Positions 16,180 to 25,643 of a stretch of DNA of 64,000 bases are shown piece by piece. Position 1 is the first letter of the stretch, and each line of letters starts with the position of its first letter. Under the pieces are notes generated by a model, which made no database searches, had not been told where the DNA came from, and saw nothing but the letters and a program-made list of their open reading frames with translations. The stretch covers positions 705,944-769,943 of the forward strand of contig NZ_JAMDLI010000008.1 of the NCBI RefSeq assembly GCF_023721815.1, given 5' to 3'. The position numbers and the translations under genes were made by a program. The stretch comes from Pleomorphomonas sp. JP5. GTDB lineage: Bacteria; Pseudomonadota; Alphaproteobacteria; Rhizobiales; Pleomorphomonadaceae.

Positions 16180-18537
16180 TTGGATATCTTCGAAATCAGG
16201 ACCCGGCGTCTGCTTGATCTGATCGAAGCGCGCGACGAGCCTCTCATCCTAATTGAAGCGGCGGCCGGCATGGGGAAGTCTCGCCTGCTCGCCGATCTCG
16301 CTGCGGCAAGAAATGTGTCGGTCTCGCATGGGCCCCGCCCACCCGAGGCAACTGGTCGCCTTGGTCTTTGGGACGTTCCGTCCGGTTCGAGCATCGAGCG
16401 ACTGGCCGACGTCGCCGGAATCGGAAAGCTGGTCCTCGCCAAGCGCCCGGAAACCCGGCTGCCCGGCCTCGACCGTCTGGCCGCCTTTGGCGCGGTTTAC
16501 GTGTTGCCCGACGCAGCGTTGCTCTACGAACCCGATGAGCTCGCAGCCGCGTTCGGCAAGGTGAAGGGGTTGGAGATCGCCACTACGACCGGGGGGTGGC
16601 CGCTTCTGGTCGACAAGGCCGGTGTCCGCGCCATCGAGCCGGCGGTTCTTGAGCGCTTCATCGGCGATGAGATCCTGGCCGACCAGCCGGCCGAGACGCT
16701 TGTCCGCCTCACCATGATGCTTGCCGGGCGAAAGATGGCGACCGGTGCTCCGCCATTGCCGCTCGCCCGTCTCGACGCGTCTGGCGCCTGGACAATCGGC
16801 GGCACCTCCCTTGCCACCCCACTCGCCAACGCTCTTGCAGCAGAACAGAACCACCGCATCGCCGACCCTAAGCTTCGAACGGACCTAGCCGCCGCGAGCG
16901 TGAACCTGGGATCCGTCACCGATACCATCCTCGACATGCAGAAGGCGGGCGAGTTCGAGGCTGCCGAGCGCCTGCTGGAGGCGGAGCACAGCTGGTATTT
17001 CCTCTACTTTCACGGCACGGAAGCCTTTGACGCCGTCCTGGCCGGCTTTCCCGATGAAGCAAGTCGCCAAAGCGATACGGTTGCGTTCTGTCGAGCCTTG
17101 CAGGCGCTGAAGCATGGCGAGGTTTCCCTCGCCCGGCGTTTGCTGGCCGACCGCTTCGGCGGCGAGACACTCGACCCGGCTCGGGTCCTCGGAGATCGCA
17201 GGCGCTACTCCGTGGAGTTCCGCAGCTTTCGGCTCGTCATGCTGATCTACGAGGACATCCCTCTCACCGACGAACTCCTGCACCTCGCGTTTGCCATTCT
17301 AGCCGACCTGCCGATCGAGGCTCACCTGCTGAGAGGCAGCATCTACAACGCGATCCTCGAGTTTTATCTTCGCTCGCGACGGTTTGCCGAAGCTGACGAC
17401 GTTGCCGAGCGAGCGCTGCGCCACTATCGCGTTGCCGGCGCCAGCCTGCTGGCCTTCTACATCTCGCTGCATCTGGCCATCATGCGTCTGATGGCGGGCG
17501 ATGCGACCGCCGCCGGTCAGTGGGTGGCCGAAGCCGAGCGCGACATCTCCAGTCTCGGCTTCGACAGTCCGCATGACGGGCTCCTTCTCAAGCTTCTCAA
17601 GGGATGCGTTGGCTACGAGGAAGGCAATGACGAGGCGCTGATCCTGTTTCTCAATCAGGATCTCGAGCTGTTCTCGCATGGCGAGATCTGGCCAACCCTC
17701 ATCGAGTTCGCGCTCCAATACGGCAGCCAGGCCCTGTCGCGGCGCTATTCGACCATCGCCGCCCGATCATTCCTTGACCGCTGGCGCGTGTATCAGGTTC
17801 AGAATCGCCAGTTCCAGATGATGATCGACAGCCGGGAGGTGATGGTGATGCAGAACGGCAACCGGTGGCGCGAAGCTGCCGACCGCCTCGCCCAGCTGCC
17901 GACGCCGGTGACGCAGGCCGTCGCCTCGAATGCCCGTCTGCTCGCTCGCCTCGGCGACCGTGACGAGATTGCCGTCGCGCTCTGTTGGCTACGGCACATG
18001 GTGTTCGAGACGCCGACACGAGCCGACCTGATCGAGTGCCTCGCCGCCATCGAAGCCAACCTCGCGCTCACTGCGCGCCAGCGGATCGGCGTCCAGATCT
18101 GGAGCGCCTATGTCCTCAAGCGGCAACGCGACCTTACGCGGGCGCGCGCCCAACTGCAGACGACCTTCGAAACGGCGGCGCGCAACGGCTGCGTCGGCTC
18201 CTTGTCGGAGGAACTGGTGTTCCTTGCTGACCTGCTCGCCAACCGCCGCATCGCCGACTTCCTGTCGACGGTGAGCGAGGCACGACAGGTGTTGCGCCGT
18301 CTGCGAGACTTCGGCCTCGGCAACTCGGGGCTCGGGTCGCGCAACGGCCTGTCGCGCCAGGAAACCAAGGTGCTGATCATGGTCACCGAAGGTGCTTCCA
18401 ACAAGTTCGTCGCCAAGATGCTGCAAATCTCGGAGCCCACGGTGAAGTTCCACCTCGGCAACGTCTACCGCAAGCTCGGCTGCCGCCGACGCAAGGAAGC
18501 GATCGCCGCCGCCCGAGCCCTTGGGCTCGTCGGCTAG
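16180..18537 (+). CDS. MalT-like LuxR-family transcriptional regulator
   Basis: A 785-residue regulator. The N-terminal P-loop is AAAGMGKS near residues 27-34, a long helical TPR-like central part follows, and the C-terminal LuxR helix-turn-helix (LSRQETKVLIMVTEGASNK onward) occupies about the last 65 residues. This architecture is that of signal-transduction ATPases such as MalT, which bind a small inducer. The start is TTG at 16180 with GGGAG upstream; nearby ATGs are out of frame. It is followed by a Dpp/Opp-type importer operon which it probably activates. Confidence 0.85.
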   Translation: MDIFEIRTRRLLDLIEARDEPLILIEAAAGMGKSRLLADLAAARNVSVSHGPRPPEATGRLGLWDVPSGSSIERLADVAGIGKLVLAKRPETRLPGLDRLAAFGAVYVLPDAALLYEPDELAAAFGKVKGLEIATTTGGWPLLVDKAGVRAIEPAVLERFIGDEILADQPAETLVRLTMMLAGRKMATGAPPLPLARLDASGAWTIGGTSLATPLANALAAEQNHRIADPKLRTDLAAASVNLGSVTDTILDMQKAGEFEAAERLLEAEHSWYFLYFHGTEAFDAVLAGFPDEASRQSDTVAFCRALQALKHGEVSLARRLLADRFGGETLDPARVLGDRRRYSVEFRSFRLVMLIYEDIPLTDELLHLAFAILADLPIEAHLLRGSIYNAILEFYLRSRRFAEADDVAERALRHYRVAGASLLAFYISLHLAIMRLMAGDATAAGQWVAEAERDISSLGFDSPHDGLLLKLLKGCVGYEEGNDEALILFLNQDLELFSHGEIWPTLIEFALQYGSQALSRRYSTIAARSFLDRWRVYQVQNRQFQMMIDSREVMVMQNGNRWREAADRLAQLPTPVTQAVASNARLLARLGDRDEIAVALCWLRHMVFETPTRADLIECLAAIEANLALTARQRIGVQIWSAYVLKRQRDLTRARAQLQTTFETAARNGCVGSLSEELVFLADLLANRRIADFLSTVSEARQVLRRLRDFGLGNSGLGSRNGLSRQETKVLIMVTEGASNKFVAKMLQISEPTVKFHLGNVYRKLGCRRRKEAIAAARALGLVG

Positions 18538-18552
18538 GGGATCGAAGCCAAG

Positions 18553-18579
18553 ACCTATACCTTTTTGCGCAAAACCTAT
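18553..18579 (+). promoter_or_regulatory. Direct repeats ACCTAT-N15-ACCTAT, possible LuxR/MalT-type site
   Basis: ACCTAT occurs at 18553-18558 and 18574-18579, 21 bases (two helical turns) apart, and a 12-bp palindrome TTTTGCGCAAAA (18563-18574) lies between. MalT-type regulators bind direct repeats upstream of target promoters. Position between the LuxR gene and the importer operon makes this a candidate binding site. Confidence 0.35.
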
Positions 18580-18593
18580 CCGTCAGGTCACTT

Positions 18594-18606
18594 GAGAACC
18601 GTTCTC
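18594..18606 (+). promoter_or_regulatory. 13-bp palindrome GAGAAC-C-GTTCTC
   Basis: A perfect odd-length inverted repeat lies 128 bases before the binding-protein start and 15 bases after the ACCTAT repeats. It may be an operator or part of the 5' leader; nothing in the sequence tells which protein would use it. Confidence 0.35.
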
Positions 18607-18734
18607 GGCTTTCGCAACATCGTCACAAGACAAGAGACGAGAAACGTCCGAAACGACCGCGATCAAGGACGGGACCAACTTGCCCTGTCCGGCAACCAGC
18701 GGCGGCCCAAAACCAGCAAGAGGGGTCCCAGTCC

Positions 18735-20300
18735 ATGAACCGCAAGTCTCGCCTTATTTCCGCACTTTTCGTTGCCGCGGCAGCCTCTGCGCTGACCGTC
18801 GGCGCAACCCAGGCAAAAACCGTCGTCACCATGAACACCGTGCAGATCTTCGGTTCGATCGATCCGGCCAAGATCTCCGACTACACCGACTACATGGCGG
18901 CGGTGAATCTCTACGACGGCCTCGTCAACGTCGACCCGGCCGGCAACCTCGTTCCCGAGCTCGCCGAGAGCTGGACGGTTTCCCCCGACACCAAGGAGGT
19001 CACCTTCAAGCTCCGTTCCGACGCCAAGTTCTCCGACGGAACGCCGGTTACCGCCGCCGATGTCGTCTATTCCGTCGAACGCCTGCTGCGGATCAATCAA
19101 GGGCCAGCAAACCTGTTCGCCGACGTGCTGAAACCGGGTGCGGTAACCGCCGTCGATGATCTCACGGTCAAGTTCACACTGTCGAAGACCTTCGCGCCGT
19201 TCCTGTCGACGGTGCCGGCGATCATGGTCGTCAACTCCAAGATCGTCGAGGCGAACCTCGGCGGCGATGACGGCCAGACCTATCTTGCCACCCATGTCGC
19301 CGGCGCCGGCGCCTACACGCTGACGAGCTGGGACCGCGGCTCGCAGATGACCATCGATCGCAATCCCGACTACTACAAGGGTTTCGGTTCCGGCCCGATC
19401 GACGAAGTGCGCTGGATCATCACCAACGACGAAGCCACCGTGCGCTCGCTCGCGGCGTCGGGCGAGCTGACCATGTCCTCGCAATACCAGTCGCCCGAGA
19501 CCTACAAGGCTCTCGAAGCCATGGGGCGCTTCAAGATCGTCGCCGAGGACACGCCCACCGCCTTCTACCTCAAGCTCAACTCCCAGGTGGCGCCGACCGA
19601 CGACGTGCACATCCGCAAGGCCATCGCGCTTGCGACCGATTACGCCACCATCCGGGAAGTCATCGTGCCGGGTGGCGAACTCAATGGCCCGCTGCCGAAG
19701 AACTTCGCCGATTTCTACGCCAGCGATCTTCCGGCTCCCCAGTACGACCTAGAAGCCGCCAAAGCTGAGATCGCCAAGTCCAAGTATGCCGGGCAAAATA
19801 TCCCGATCACGCTCGGTTATGTCGCCGGCACCAAGTTCGAGGAAGAAATCAGCCTGCTGATGCAGGCCAATCTCGAACAAATCGGGTTTGTCGTGAAGCA
19901 GCAGGCCGATCCCTGGAACCGCATCACCGAGCTCGCGAGCAAGGTCGAGACGACTCCGGCGGTCAACCAGATCTTCTTCTCGCCGACCTACCCGTCGCCG
20001 GACTCGATGTTCTTCACCCAGTATCATTCCAAGTCCTCCGGCACCTGGGCGTCCATGGAATGGCTGCAGGACCCGGAAGTGGACAAGCTGATCGACGACG
20101 CGCGCGCCACCACCGACAAGGCGGAACAGGCGACGCTCTACAAGACGCTCCAGCACAAGCTGGTCGATCTGCAGGCCGACGTCTTCCTGCAGACCCAGAC
20201 GGTTCAGCACGCCATGGACAAGTGCCTCGACGGGTTCAAGGCAGTGCCGATGCAGTCCTTCGACTACGACTTCACCAAGTATAGCTGGACCTGCCAGTAG
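18735..20300 (+). CDS. ABC transporter substrate-binding protein, family 5 (DppA/OppA type)
   Basis: A 521-residue periplasmic protein with a signal peptide cleaved near TQA-KTV (about residue 28). It shows the family layout: an N-terminal LYDGLVN segment, LAESWTVSPDTKEVTFKLR and DGTPVTAADVVYSVERL. Family 5 proteins bind peptides, opines, nickel or glycosides. A HyuA-like protein and two DUF917 proteins encoded downstream suggest a cyclic amide or modified amino acid rather than a simple peptide. Confidence 0.92.
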   Translation: MNRKSRLISALFVAAAASALTVGATQAKTVVTMNTVQIFGSIDPAKISDYTDYMAAVNLYDGLVNVDPAGNLVPELAESWTVSPDTKEVTFKLRSDAKFSDGTPVTAADVVYSVERLLRINQGPANLFADVLKPGAVTAVDDLTVKFTLSKTFAPFLSTVPAIMVVNSKIVEANLGGDDGQTYLATHVAGAGAYTLTSWDRGSQMTIDRNPDYYKGFGSGPIDEVRWIITNDEATVRSLAASGELTMSSQYQSPETYKALEAMGRFKIVAEDTPTAFYLKLNSQVAPTDDVHIRKAIALATDYATIREVIVPGGELNGPLPKNFADFYASDLPAPQYDLEAAKAEIAKSKYAGQNIPITLGYVAGTKFEEEISLLMQANLEQIGFVVKQQADPWNRITELASKVETTPAVNQIFFSPTYPSPDSMFFTQYHSKSSGTWASMEWLQDPEVDKLIDDARATTDKAEQATLYKTLQHKLVDLQADVFLQTQTVQHAMDKCLDGFKAVPMQSFDYDFTKYSWTCQ

Positions 20301-20315
20301 GCCAACCGGGTAACC

Positions 20316-20336
20316 GGCGGGCGTTTGACGCCCGTC
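20316..20336 (+). promoter_or_regulatory. Intercistronic hairpin after binding-protein gene
   Basis: GGCGGGCG pairs with CGCCCGTC (one G-T pair) around a 5-base loop, 15 bases after the binding-protein stop, and is followed by TTGTG. It is the third example in the window of a hairpin right after a binding-protein gene. Confidence 0.6.
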
Positions 20337-20378
20337 TTGTGAGTTCGCGGAAGTGCCCCCTGCTCCCGCGACCATTGG

Positions 20379-20408
20379 ACCGGCGCGAAAGCCGAACCTC
20401 GCGCCGGT
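20379..20408 (+). promoter_or_regulatory. Second intercistronic hairpin before permease gene
   Basis: ACCGGCGCGA and TCGCGCCGGT form a perfect 10-base stem with a 10-base loop, 30 bases before the TTG start of the first permease. With the hairpin at 20316-20336 it separates the highly expressed binding-protein gene from the membrane genes. Confidence 0.6.
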
Positions 20409-20438
20409 TCCCTTTCCCGAGGCCCCGGAGATCACTCC

Positions 20439-21464
20439 TTGGAATTCCTTCGCTTTCTCCTGCGGCGCGTCCTGTGGTCGCTGCTGGTTCTGATCGGGCT
20501 GTCGATAGTGATCTTCATCATCGCCCGCGCCGTCCCGGGCGATCCGGCCCGCATGGCTCTGGGACCGACGGCGACACAGGAGCAGGTTGCCGACCTTCAG
20601 CAGAAGCTCGGTCTCGATCGACCGATCGTCGAGCAGTATGGCCTGTTCATCGTCGGCCTCGCCCACGGTGACCTCGGCCGCTCCCTGCTGACCGAGCGGC
20701 CGGTCAATGACGACATTCGCGACACGTTCGCCGCGACGCTCGAACTGGTCCTGGCGACCATTTTCATCGCAGTTCTGATAGGCGTGCCGCTCGGCGTGGT
20801 CGCCGCCTACTGGAAGGATCGCTGGCCCGACAACGTAGTCCGCATAGTCGCCATCTTCTCGGCGGTGACTCCGAGCTTCTTCCTGGCTCTCCTTCTGCAA
20901 ATCCTTGCCGGCTACGTGCTGCACATCCTGCCGACGACCGGCCGGCTCCCGCCCAACTTCGATTTTGCTCCATCCCACACCGGCTTGGTGCTGATCGATG
21001 CGCTGATCGCCGGCCGCCCGGATGCCTTCCTGGAAGGGTTGCGCTACCTGCTGCTGCCGGCCATTGCGTTGGCTGCCGCCACCATGGGGCAAATGGCGCG
21101 CATCACCCGCTCATCGATGATCGACGTGTCGAGCCAGGACTACATCGAGGCAAGCCGCGCCTTCGGCGTGCCCGAATGGATCCGCGTCTGCAAGTACATG
21201 CTGCGTCCGAGTTTCGTGCCGCCGCTCACCATTCTCGGCCTGGAGTTCGCGTCGCTGATCGGCAACGCCTTCGTGGTTGAGCTGGTATTCGCATGGCCCG
21301 GCATGGCCGCCTATGGCATCCGCACCATTCTCCAGAAGGATCTCAACGCCGTCATGGGCGTGGTGATGGTCTCAGGCGTGTTCTTCGTTCTGGTCAACCT
21401 CGTCATCGACCTACTGGTGGGCCTCGTCGATCCGCGCGTGCGCATTCGGGGGAGCCGGCAATGA
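20439..21464 (+). CDS. Dpp/Opp-type ABC permease (DppB class)
   Basis: A 341-residue inner-membrane protein with an N-terminal membrane segment, the DppB-class IIARAVPGDPARMALG region and a total of about six membrane segments. The EAA loop is EASRAFGVPEWIRV. The start is a TTG at 20439 with GGAG about 9 bases before it. It overlaps the DppC-class gene by 4 bases. Confidence 0.92.
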   Translation: MEFLRFLLRRVLWSLLVLIGLSIVIFIIARAVPGDPARMALGPTATQEQVADLQQKLGLDRPIVEQYGLFIVGLAHGDLGRSLLTERPVNDDIRDTFAATLELVLATIFIAVLIGVPLGVVAAYWKDRWPDNVVRIVAIFSAVTPSFFLALLLQILAGYVLHILPTTGRLPPNFDFAPSHTGLVLIDALIAGRPDAFLEGLRYLLLPAIALAAATMGQMARITRSSMIDVSSQDYIEASRAFGVPEWIRVCKYMLRPSFVPPLTILGLEFASLIGNAFVVELVFAWPGMAAYGIRTILQKDLNAVMGVVMVSGVFFVLVNLVIDLLVGLVDPRVRIRGSRQ

Positions 21465-22348
21465 GCGACGACATGGTTCTTCGCGACGACGCGCCGCGTC
21501 TCTCCAGCGCCTATCAGAGCTGGTACCGCTTTTCACGCAATCCCACGGCGATGATTGGCCTCGTCATCGTGACCGTCTGCGTCCTGGCCGCCCTGCTGGC
21601 GCCCTGGATCACGCCCTACCCCGATCACATCGGCGCCGTGGTCAACTTCCGCGCCCGCCATCTGCCACCGTCGGCAGACTACTGGTTCGGCACCGACAAC
21701 GTCGGTCGCGACATCTTCACCCGCGTCATCTTCGGCTTCCGCGTGTCGCTGCTGCTGGCGGTGGTGGTGCTGGGAACGGCCATCCCCATCGGGACGATCC
21801 TCGGCCTCACCGCCGGCTACTTCGGGGGCTGGGTCGAGATCGTCATCATGCGGTTCACCGATATCGCCCTTGCCATCCCTCCTCTGGTCATGGCGCTGGC
21901 GGTCGCGGCCGTCCTGTCGCCGGACCTCGTCAACTCCATGCTGGCCATCGCCGCCCTGTGGTGGACCTGGCACACTCGCCTCATCTACTCGATCACGCGG
22001 CAGCTCAGGGCACGGGAGTTCGTGGAAGCGGCGGAAACGCTTGGCGCCAGCAAGTTCCACATCCTGTTCAGAGAGATCCTGCCCAACTGCGTGTCGGCCA
22101 TCGCGGTGAAGACCTCGCTCGACTGCGGCTTCGTCATTCTGGTCGGCGCCTCTCTGTCCTTCCTCGGCCTAGGCATCCAGCCGCCGACCCCGGACCTCGG
22201 GACCATGGTCGCCTCCGGTTCGGCCTTCCTGCCCGACTACTGGTGGGAATCGGTACTGCCAGGCTGCGCCATCCTGTTCATCGCCCTCGGGTTCAACCTG
22301 CTCGGCGACGGCTTGCGAGACCTCTACGACGTGGAGAACGTGCGATGA
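21461..22348 (+). CDS. Dpp/Opp-type ABC permease (DppC class)
   Basis: A 295-residue inner-membrane protein with the DppC-class FGTDNVGRDIFTRVIFGFR segment after the first membrane span and the EAA loop EAAETLGASKFHILF. It overlaps both the DppB-class gene and the first ATPase gene by 4 bases. Confidence 0.92.
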   Translation: MSDDMVLRDDAPRLSSAYQSWYRFSRNPTAMIGLVIVTVCVLAALLAPWITPYPDHIGAVVNFRARHLPPSADYWFGTDNVGRDIFTRVIFGFRVSLLLAVVVLGTAIPIGTILGLTAGYFGGWVEIVIMRFTDIALAIPPLVMALAVAAVLSPDLVNSMLAIAALWWTWHTRLIYSITRQLRAREFVEAAETLGASKFHILFREILPNCVSAIAVKTSLDCGFVILVGASLSFLGLGIQPPTPDLGTMVASGSAFLPDYWWESVLPGCAILFIALGFNLLGDGLRDLYDVENVR

Positions 22349-23190
22349 GCGAGGCACTGCTCTCCGTCCGCGACCTGTCGGTCGAGTTCACGACCTATGG
22401 TCGCACGCTACCGGTCCTGCGCGGGGTCAATCTCGACGTCCCCGCCAGAAGCCACGTGGCGCTCGTCGGCGAAAGCGGGTCCGGCAAGACGGTGACCATG
22501 AAGTCGATCATGGGTCTCCTGCACATGCCGCCGGCCAGCATCAGCTCCGGGACCATCCTCTATGACGGCCGCGACCTCCTGACCATGTCCCGACGCGAGC
22601 GCCTGAAACTCACGGGCACCGACATGTCCATGGTGTTCCAGGACCCCATGAGCTCGCTCAATCCAGTCTTCACCATCGCCGACCAGATGTCGACCATCCT
22701 GAAATACGCCGACCGGCGGCTAGGACGATCTCGGTCGGGGCGCGAGCGCATGCAGCGCGTGCTGGAGGTGCTGGCCCAGGTGCGGATGCGGGAGCCTGAG
22801 CGGGTGGCCCGCTCCTATCCGATCATGCTGTCAGGTGGCATGCGTCAGCGTGTCCTGATCGCCATGGCACTGTTGTCGGAACCGCGCCTGCTGATCGCCG
22901 ACGAGCCGGGCACGGCGCTCGACGTCACAACCCAGGCGCAGATCCTGAAGCTGCTCAAGGATCTCGTCGAAGAGCGGGGCCTCGCGCTGCTGATGATCAC
23001 CCATAATCTCGGCGTGGTGCGCGAGACCTCCGACTATGTCTACGTCATGCACAAGGGCGTGGTGGTCGAGGAAGCGAAGACCGCCGACCTGTTCGCCTCG
23101 CCGAAGGTGGACTACACGCGGTCGCTGATCGACGCCGTGCCGCGGCTTACTGGTGCTCGACCAACCCTGCCGGTGGAGGCTGCGCCATGA
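22345..23190 (+). CDS. Dpp/Opp-type ABC ATP-binding protein (DppD class)
   Basis: A 281-residue ATPase with Walker A GESGSGKT, the Q-loop in [12 protein letters not shown], the signature LSGGMRQR, Walker [13 protein letters not shown] and the switch histidine in MITHNLGVV. The ATG at 22345 forms the ATGA overlap with DppC. The C-terminus lacks an obvious cysteine-rich oligopeptide-binding tail. It pairs with the DppF-class ATPase downstream. Confidence 0.92.
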   Translation: MSEALLSVRDLSVEFTTYGRTLPVLRGVNLDVPARSHVALVGESGSGKTVTMKSIMGLLHMPPASISSGTILYDGRDLLTMSRRERLKLTGTDMSMVFQDPMSSLNPVFTIADQMSTILKYADRRLGRSRSGRERMQRVLEVLAQVRMREPERVARSYPIMLSGGMRQRVLIAMALLSEPRLLIADEPGTALDVTTQAQILKLLKDLVEERGLALLMITHNLGVVRETSDYVYVMHKGVVVEEAKTADLFASPKVDYTRSLIDAVPRLTGARPTLPVEAAP

Positions 23191-24092
23191 ACGCCAGGCA
23201 AAGCCCCCTTCTCGAGATCGTCGATCTCGTCAAGACCTTCCCCGTCTACAATGCCTTCGGCAGCCGGGCCGGAGAGGTGACCGCCGTCGACCATGTGTCG
23301 TTTTCCATCCGGCGCGGCGGCGTCTATGGCCTTGCCGGCGAGAGCGGATCGGGAAAGTCGACGATCGCCCGGCTGATCATGGGCCTTCTCACGCCCACTG
23401 GCGGGGATGTCCTGCTCTCCGGCAACAACATCACGGGAACGCTCGGCACCCGCGCCCATTCGCGGCAGGTGCAGATGGTGTTCCAGAACCCGGGTTCGTC
23501 GCTCAACCCGCGCCGGACCATCGGCCAGTCCATCGCCGTGCCGCTCGAAGCGCATAGCCATCCGAGAGCCGATCGGCGGCGACGCATCTCCGAGCTCCTC
23601 GAAATGGTGCAACTGCCGGCCAACTTCGCCGAGCGCTATCCGCACGAGTTGTCCGGCGGCCAGAAACAGCGCGTCGCCATCGCCCGGGCACTCGCCGTCG
23701 CTCCGCAACTGGTCGTCCTCGACGAGCCGACCTCGGCGCTCGACGTCTCGGTTCAGGCCAAGGTCATCGACCTTCTCACCAGCCTCGGTCGGCAGCTCGA
23801 CCTCACCTATCTCTTCATTTCCCACGACCTCAGCCTGATGCGCAACTTCGCCGACGAAGTCGGCGTGCTCTATCGCGGCCGTATCGTCGAGAGCGGTCCG
23901 ACGGCCAAGGTGTTCGAGCATCCGGAGCACGACTACACCCGCCTTCTCATAGCCTCCGTACCCGTGATCTCGGCGGAGGAAGAAGCGCTGAGACCCAAAA
24001 TCCCACTGATCGACGGAGAAATTCCGACGGCGGAAAAACTGCTCGCCCTACGGGAGAGCCAAAGAACAACCGAAGTTCCCAAGAGGACCTGA
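23187..24092 (+). CDS. Dpp/Opp-type ABC ATP-binding protein (DppF class)
   Basis: A 301-residue ATPase with Walker A GESGSGKS, MVFQNPGSSLNPRRTIG, the signature LSGGQKQR, LVVLDEPTSALD and SHDLSLM. It is the heterodimer partner of the DppD-class protein and completes the five-part importer. Only three bases separate its stop from the HyuA-like start, so transport and catabolic genes are one operon. Confidence 0.92.
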   Translation: MNARQSPLLEIVDLVKTFPVYNAFGSRAGEVTAVDHVSFSIRRGGVYGLAGESGSGKSTIARLIMGLLTPTGGDVLLSGNNITGTLGTRAHSRQVQMVFQNPGSSLNPRRTIGQSIAVPLEAHSHPRADRRRRISELLEMVQLPANFAERYPHELSGGQKQRVAIARALAVAPQLVVLDEPTSALDVSVQAKVIDLLTSLGRQLDLTYLFISHDLSLMRNFADEVGVLYRGRIVESGPTAKVFEHPEHDYTRLLIASVPVISAEEEALRPKIPLIDGEIPTAEKLLALRESQRTTEVPKRT

Positions 24093-24095
24093 CAG

Positions 24096-25643
24096 ATGAT
24101 CAGAATTGGCATCGACGTCGGCGGCACCAATACGGACGCCGTCGTGATGGATGGCGCGCGCGTTCTTGCCGGCGTCAAGTCGGCGACGACATCGGACGTC
24201 ATGTCCGGCGTGGTCAACGCACTGGCCGATGTGCTCAAGGCGTCCGGCAAGGCCGCGGCCGAGATCGACGTGGTAATGATTGGTACGACCCACTTCACCA
24301 ATGCCGTGGTGCAACGGCGCGACCTGGCAAAGACCGCAGCGGTTCGCCTCGGCCTGCCCGCGACGGCCTCGCTGCCGCCGATGGTCGACTGGCCGGAGGA
24401 CCTCCGCGAGGCCATCGGCAACCTCAGCTATCTCGCCCATGGCGGCAACGAGTTCGACGGCCGCAAGATCTCGCCGCTCGACGAAGCCGAGCTGCTCGAA
24501 ATAGCCCAGGACATCAAGGCCAAGGGCGTCAACACCATCGCCATCACCTCGGTGTTCTCACCGGTCAGCGACGAATGCGAGAAGCAGGCCGCCGCGATCT
24601 TCGAGAAGGCCATTCCGGGCGCTCACATCACGCTGTCGTCCGAGATCGGCCGCATCGGCCTCCTCGAACGCGAGAACGCCGCCATCATGAACGCCTGCCT
24701 GCGCGACCTGTCGCGGGAGGTGATCGAAGCCTTCCGCAACGCCATCGCCTCGGCCGGCATCAAGGGCAAGTTCTTCCTGACCCAGAACGACGGGACGCTG
24801 ATGGAGGCGGCCTTCGCCGAAAAGTTCCCGGTCTTGACCTTCGCCTCCGGCCCGACCAACTCGATGCGCGGCGCCGCGTTCCTCTCCGGTGTCAAGGATG
24901 CCATCGTCGTCGACATCGGCGGCACCACCTCCGACGTCGGCTCGCTGCAAAAGGGATTTCCCCGCCAGGCGACGGTGGCCGTCGAGGTGGGCGGTGTTCG
25001 CACCAACTTCCGCATGCCCGACGTCTTTTCGATCGGGCTTGGCGGCGGTTCGCACGTTGTCGAGACGGACAAGGGGGTCAAGGTCGGCCCGACCTCGGTC
25101 GGCTATCGCATCATCACCGAGGCCCTGATCTTTGGCGGCGAGACACTGACCACATCGGACGTGGTGGTCGCCGCCGGCAAGTACGATCTCGGCGACAGCT
25201 CGAAGGTGGCCCACCTTTCTCCGGCGCTGATCGCCGCTACCGAGGCGCGTATCGCCGACATGCTCGAAGACTGCGTCGAACGCTCTCGCCTGTCGCCGGA
25301 CCCGCTACCGGTGATCGTCGTCGGCGGCGGTTCGATCCTGGTCGACAAGCCCATCGCCGGTCTCGAGCTCATCAAGCCCGACCACTTTGCCGTGGCCAAC
25401 GCCGTCGGCGCCGCCATCGCCCAGGTGTCGGGCGAAGTCGATCGCGTCTACGCACTGGCCGAGATCGGCCGCGACGCCGCCCTTGCCGACGCCAAGGCGC
25501 AGGCGATCGAGGCTGCCGTCAGCGCCGGCGCGGCCCGCGACAGCATCGAGATCGTCGACGTCGAGGACGTGCCTCTCGCCTACCTGCCCGGCAATGCGAC
25601 GCGCGTGCGCGTCAAGGCCGTGGGAGAACTCCATGTCGTCTAA
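24096..25643 (+). CDS. HyuA-like hydantoinase/oxoprolinase-family protein
   Basis: A 515-residue protein with the two actin-fold phosphate motifs of this family: IGIDVGGTNTDAVVMDG at the N-terminus and VVDIGGTTSDVG near residue 270. At 515 residues it is shorter than the usual 680-700-residue HyuA and lacks the long C-terminal part, and no HyuB gene is next to it. This short type is commonly found next to DUF917 proteins, as here. Family members use ATP to open five-membered cyclic amides such as hydantoins or 5-oxoproline. The true substrate is unknown. Confidence 0.82.
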   Translation: MIRIGIDVGGTNTDAVVMDGARVLAGVKSATTSDVMSGVVNALADVLKASGKAAAEIDVVMIGTTHFTNAVVQRRDLAKTAAVRLGLPATASLPPMVDWPEDLREAIGNLSYLAHGGNEFDGRKISPLDEAELLEIAQDIKAKGVNTIAITSVFSPVSDECEKQAAAIFEKAIPGAHITLSSEIGRIGLLERENAAIMNACLRDLSREVIEAFRNAIASAGIKGKFFLTQNDGTLMEAAFAEKFPVLTFASGPTNSMRGAAFLSGVKDAIVVDIGGTTSDVGSLQKGFPRQATVAVEVGGVRTNFRMPDVFSIGLGGGSHVVETDKGVKVGPTSVGYRIITEALIFGGETLTTSDVVVAAGKYDLGDSSKVAHLSPALIAATEARIADMLEDCVERSRLSPDPLPVIVVGGGSILVDKPIAGLELIKPDHFAVANAVGAAIAQVSGEVDRVYALAEIGRDAALADAKAQAIEAAVSAGAARDSIEIVDVEDVPLAYLPGNATRVRVKAVGELHVV

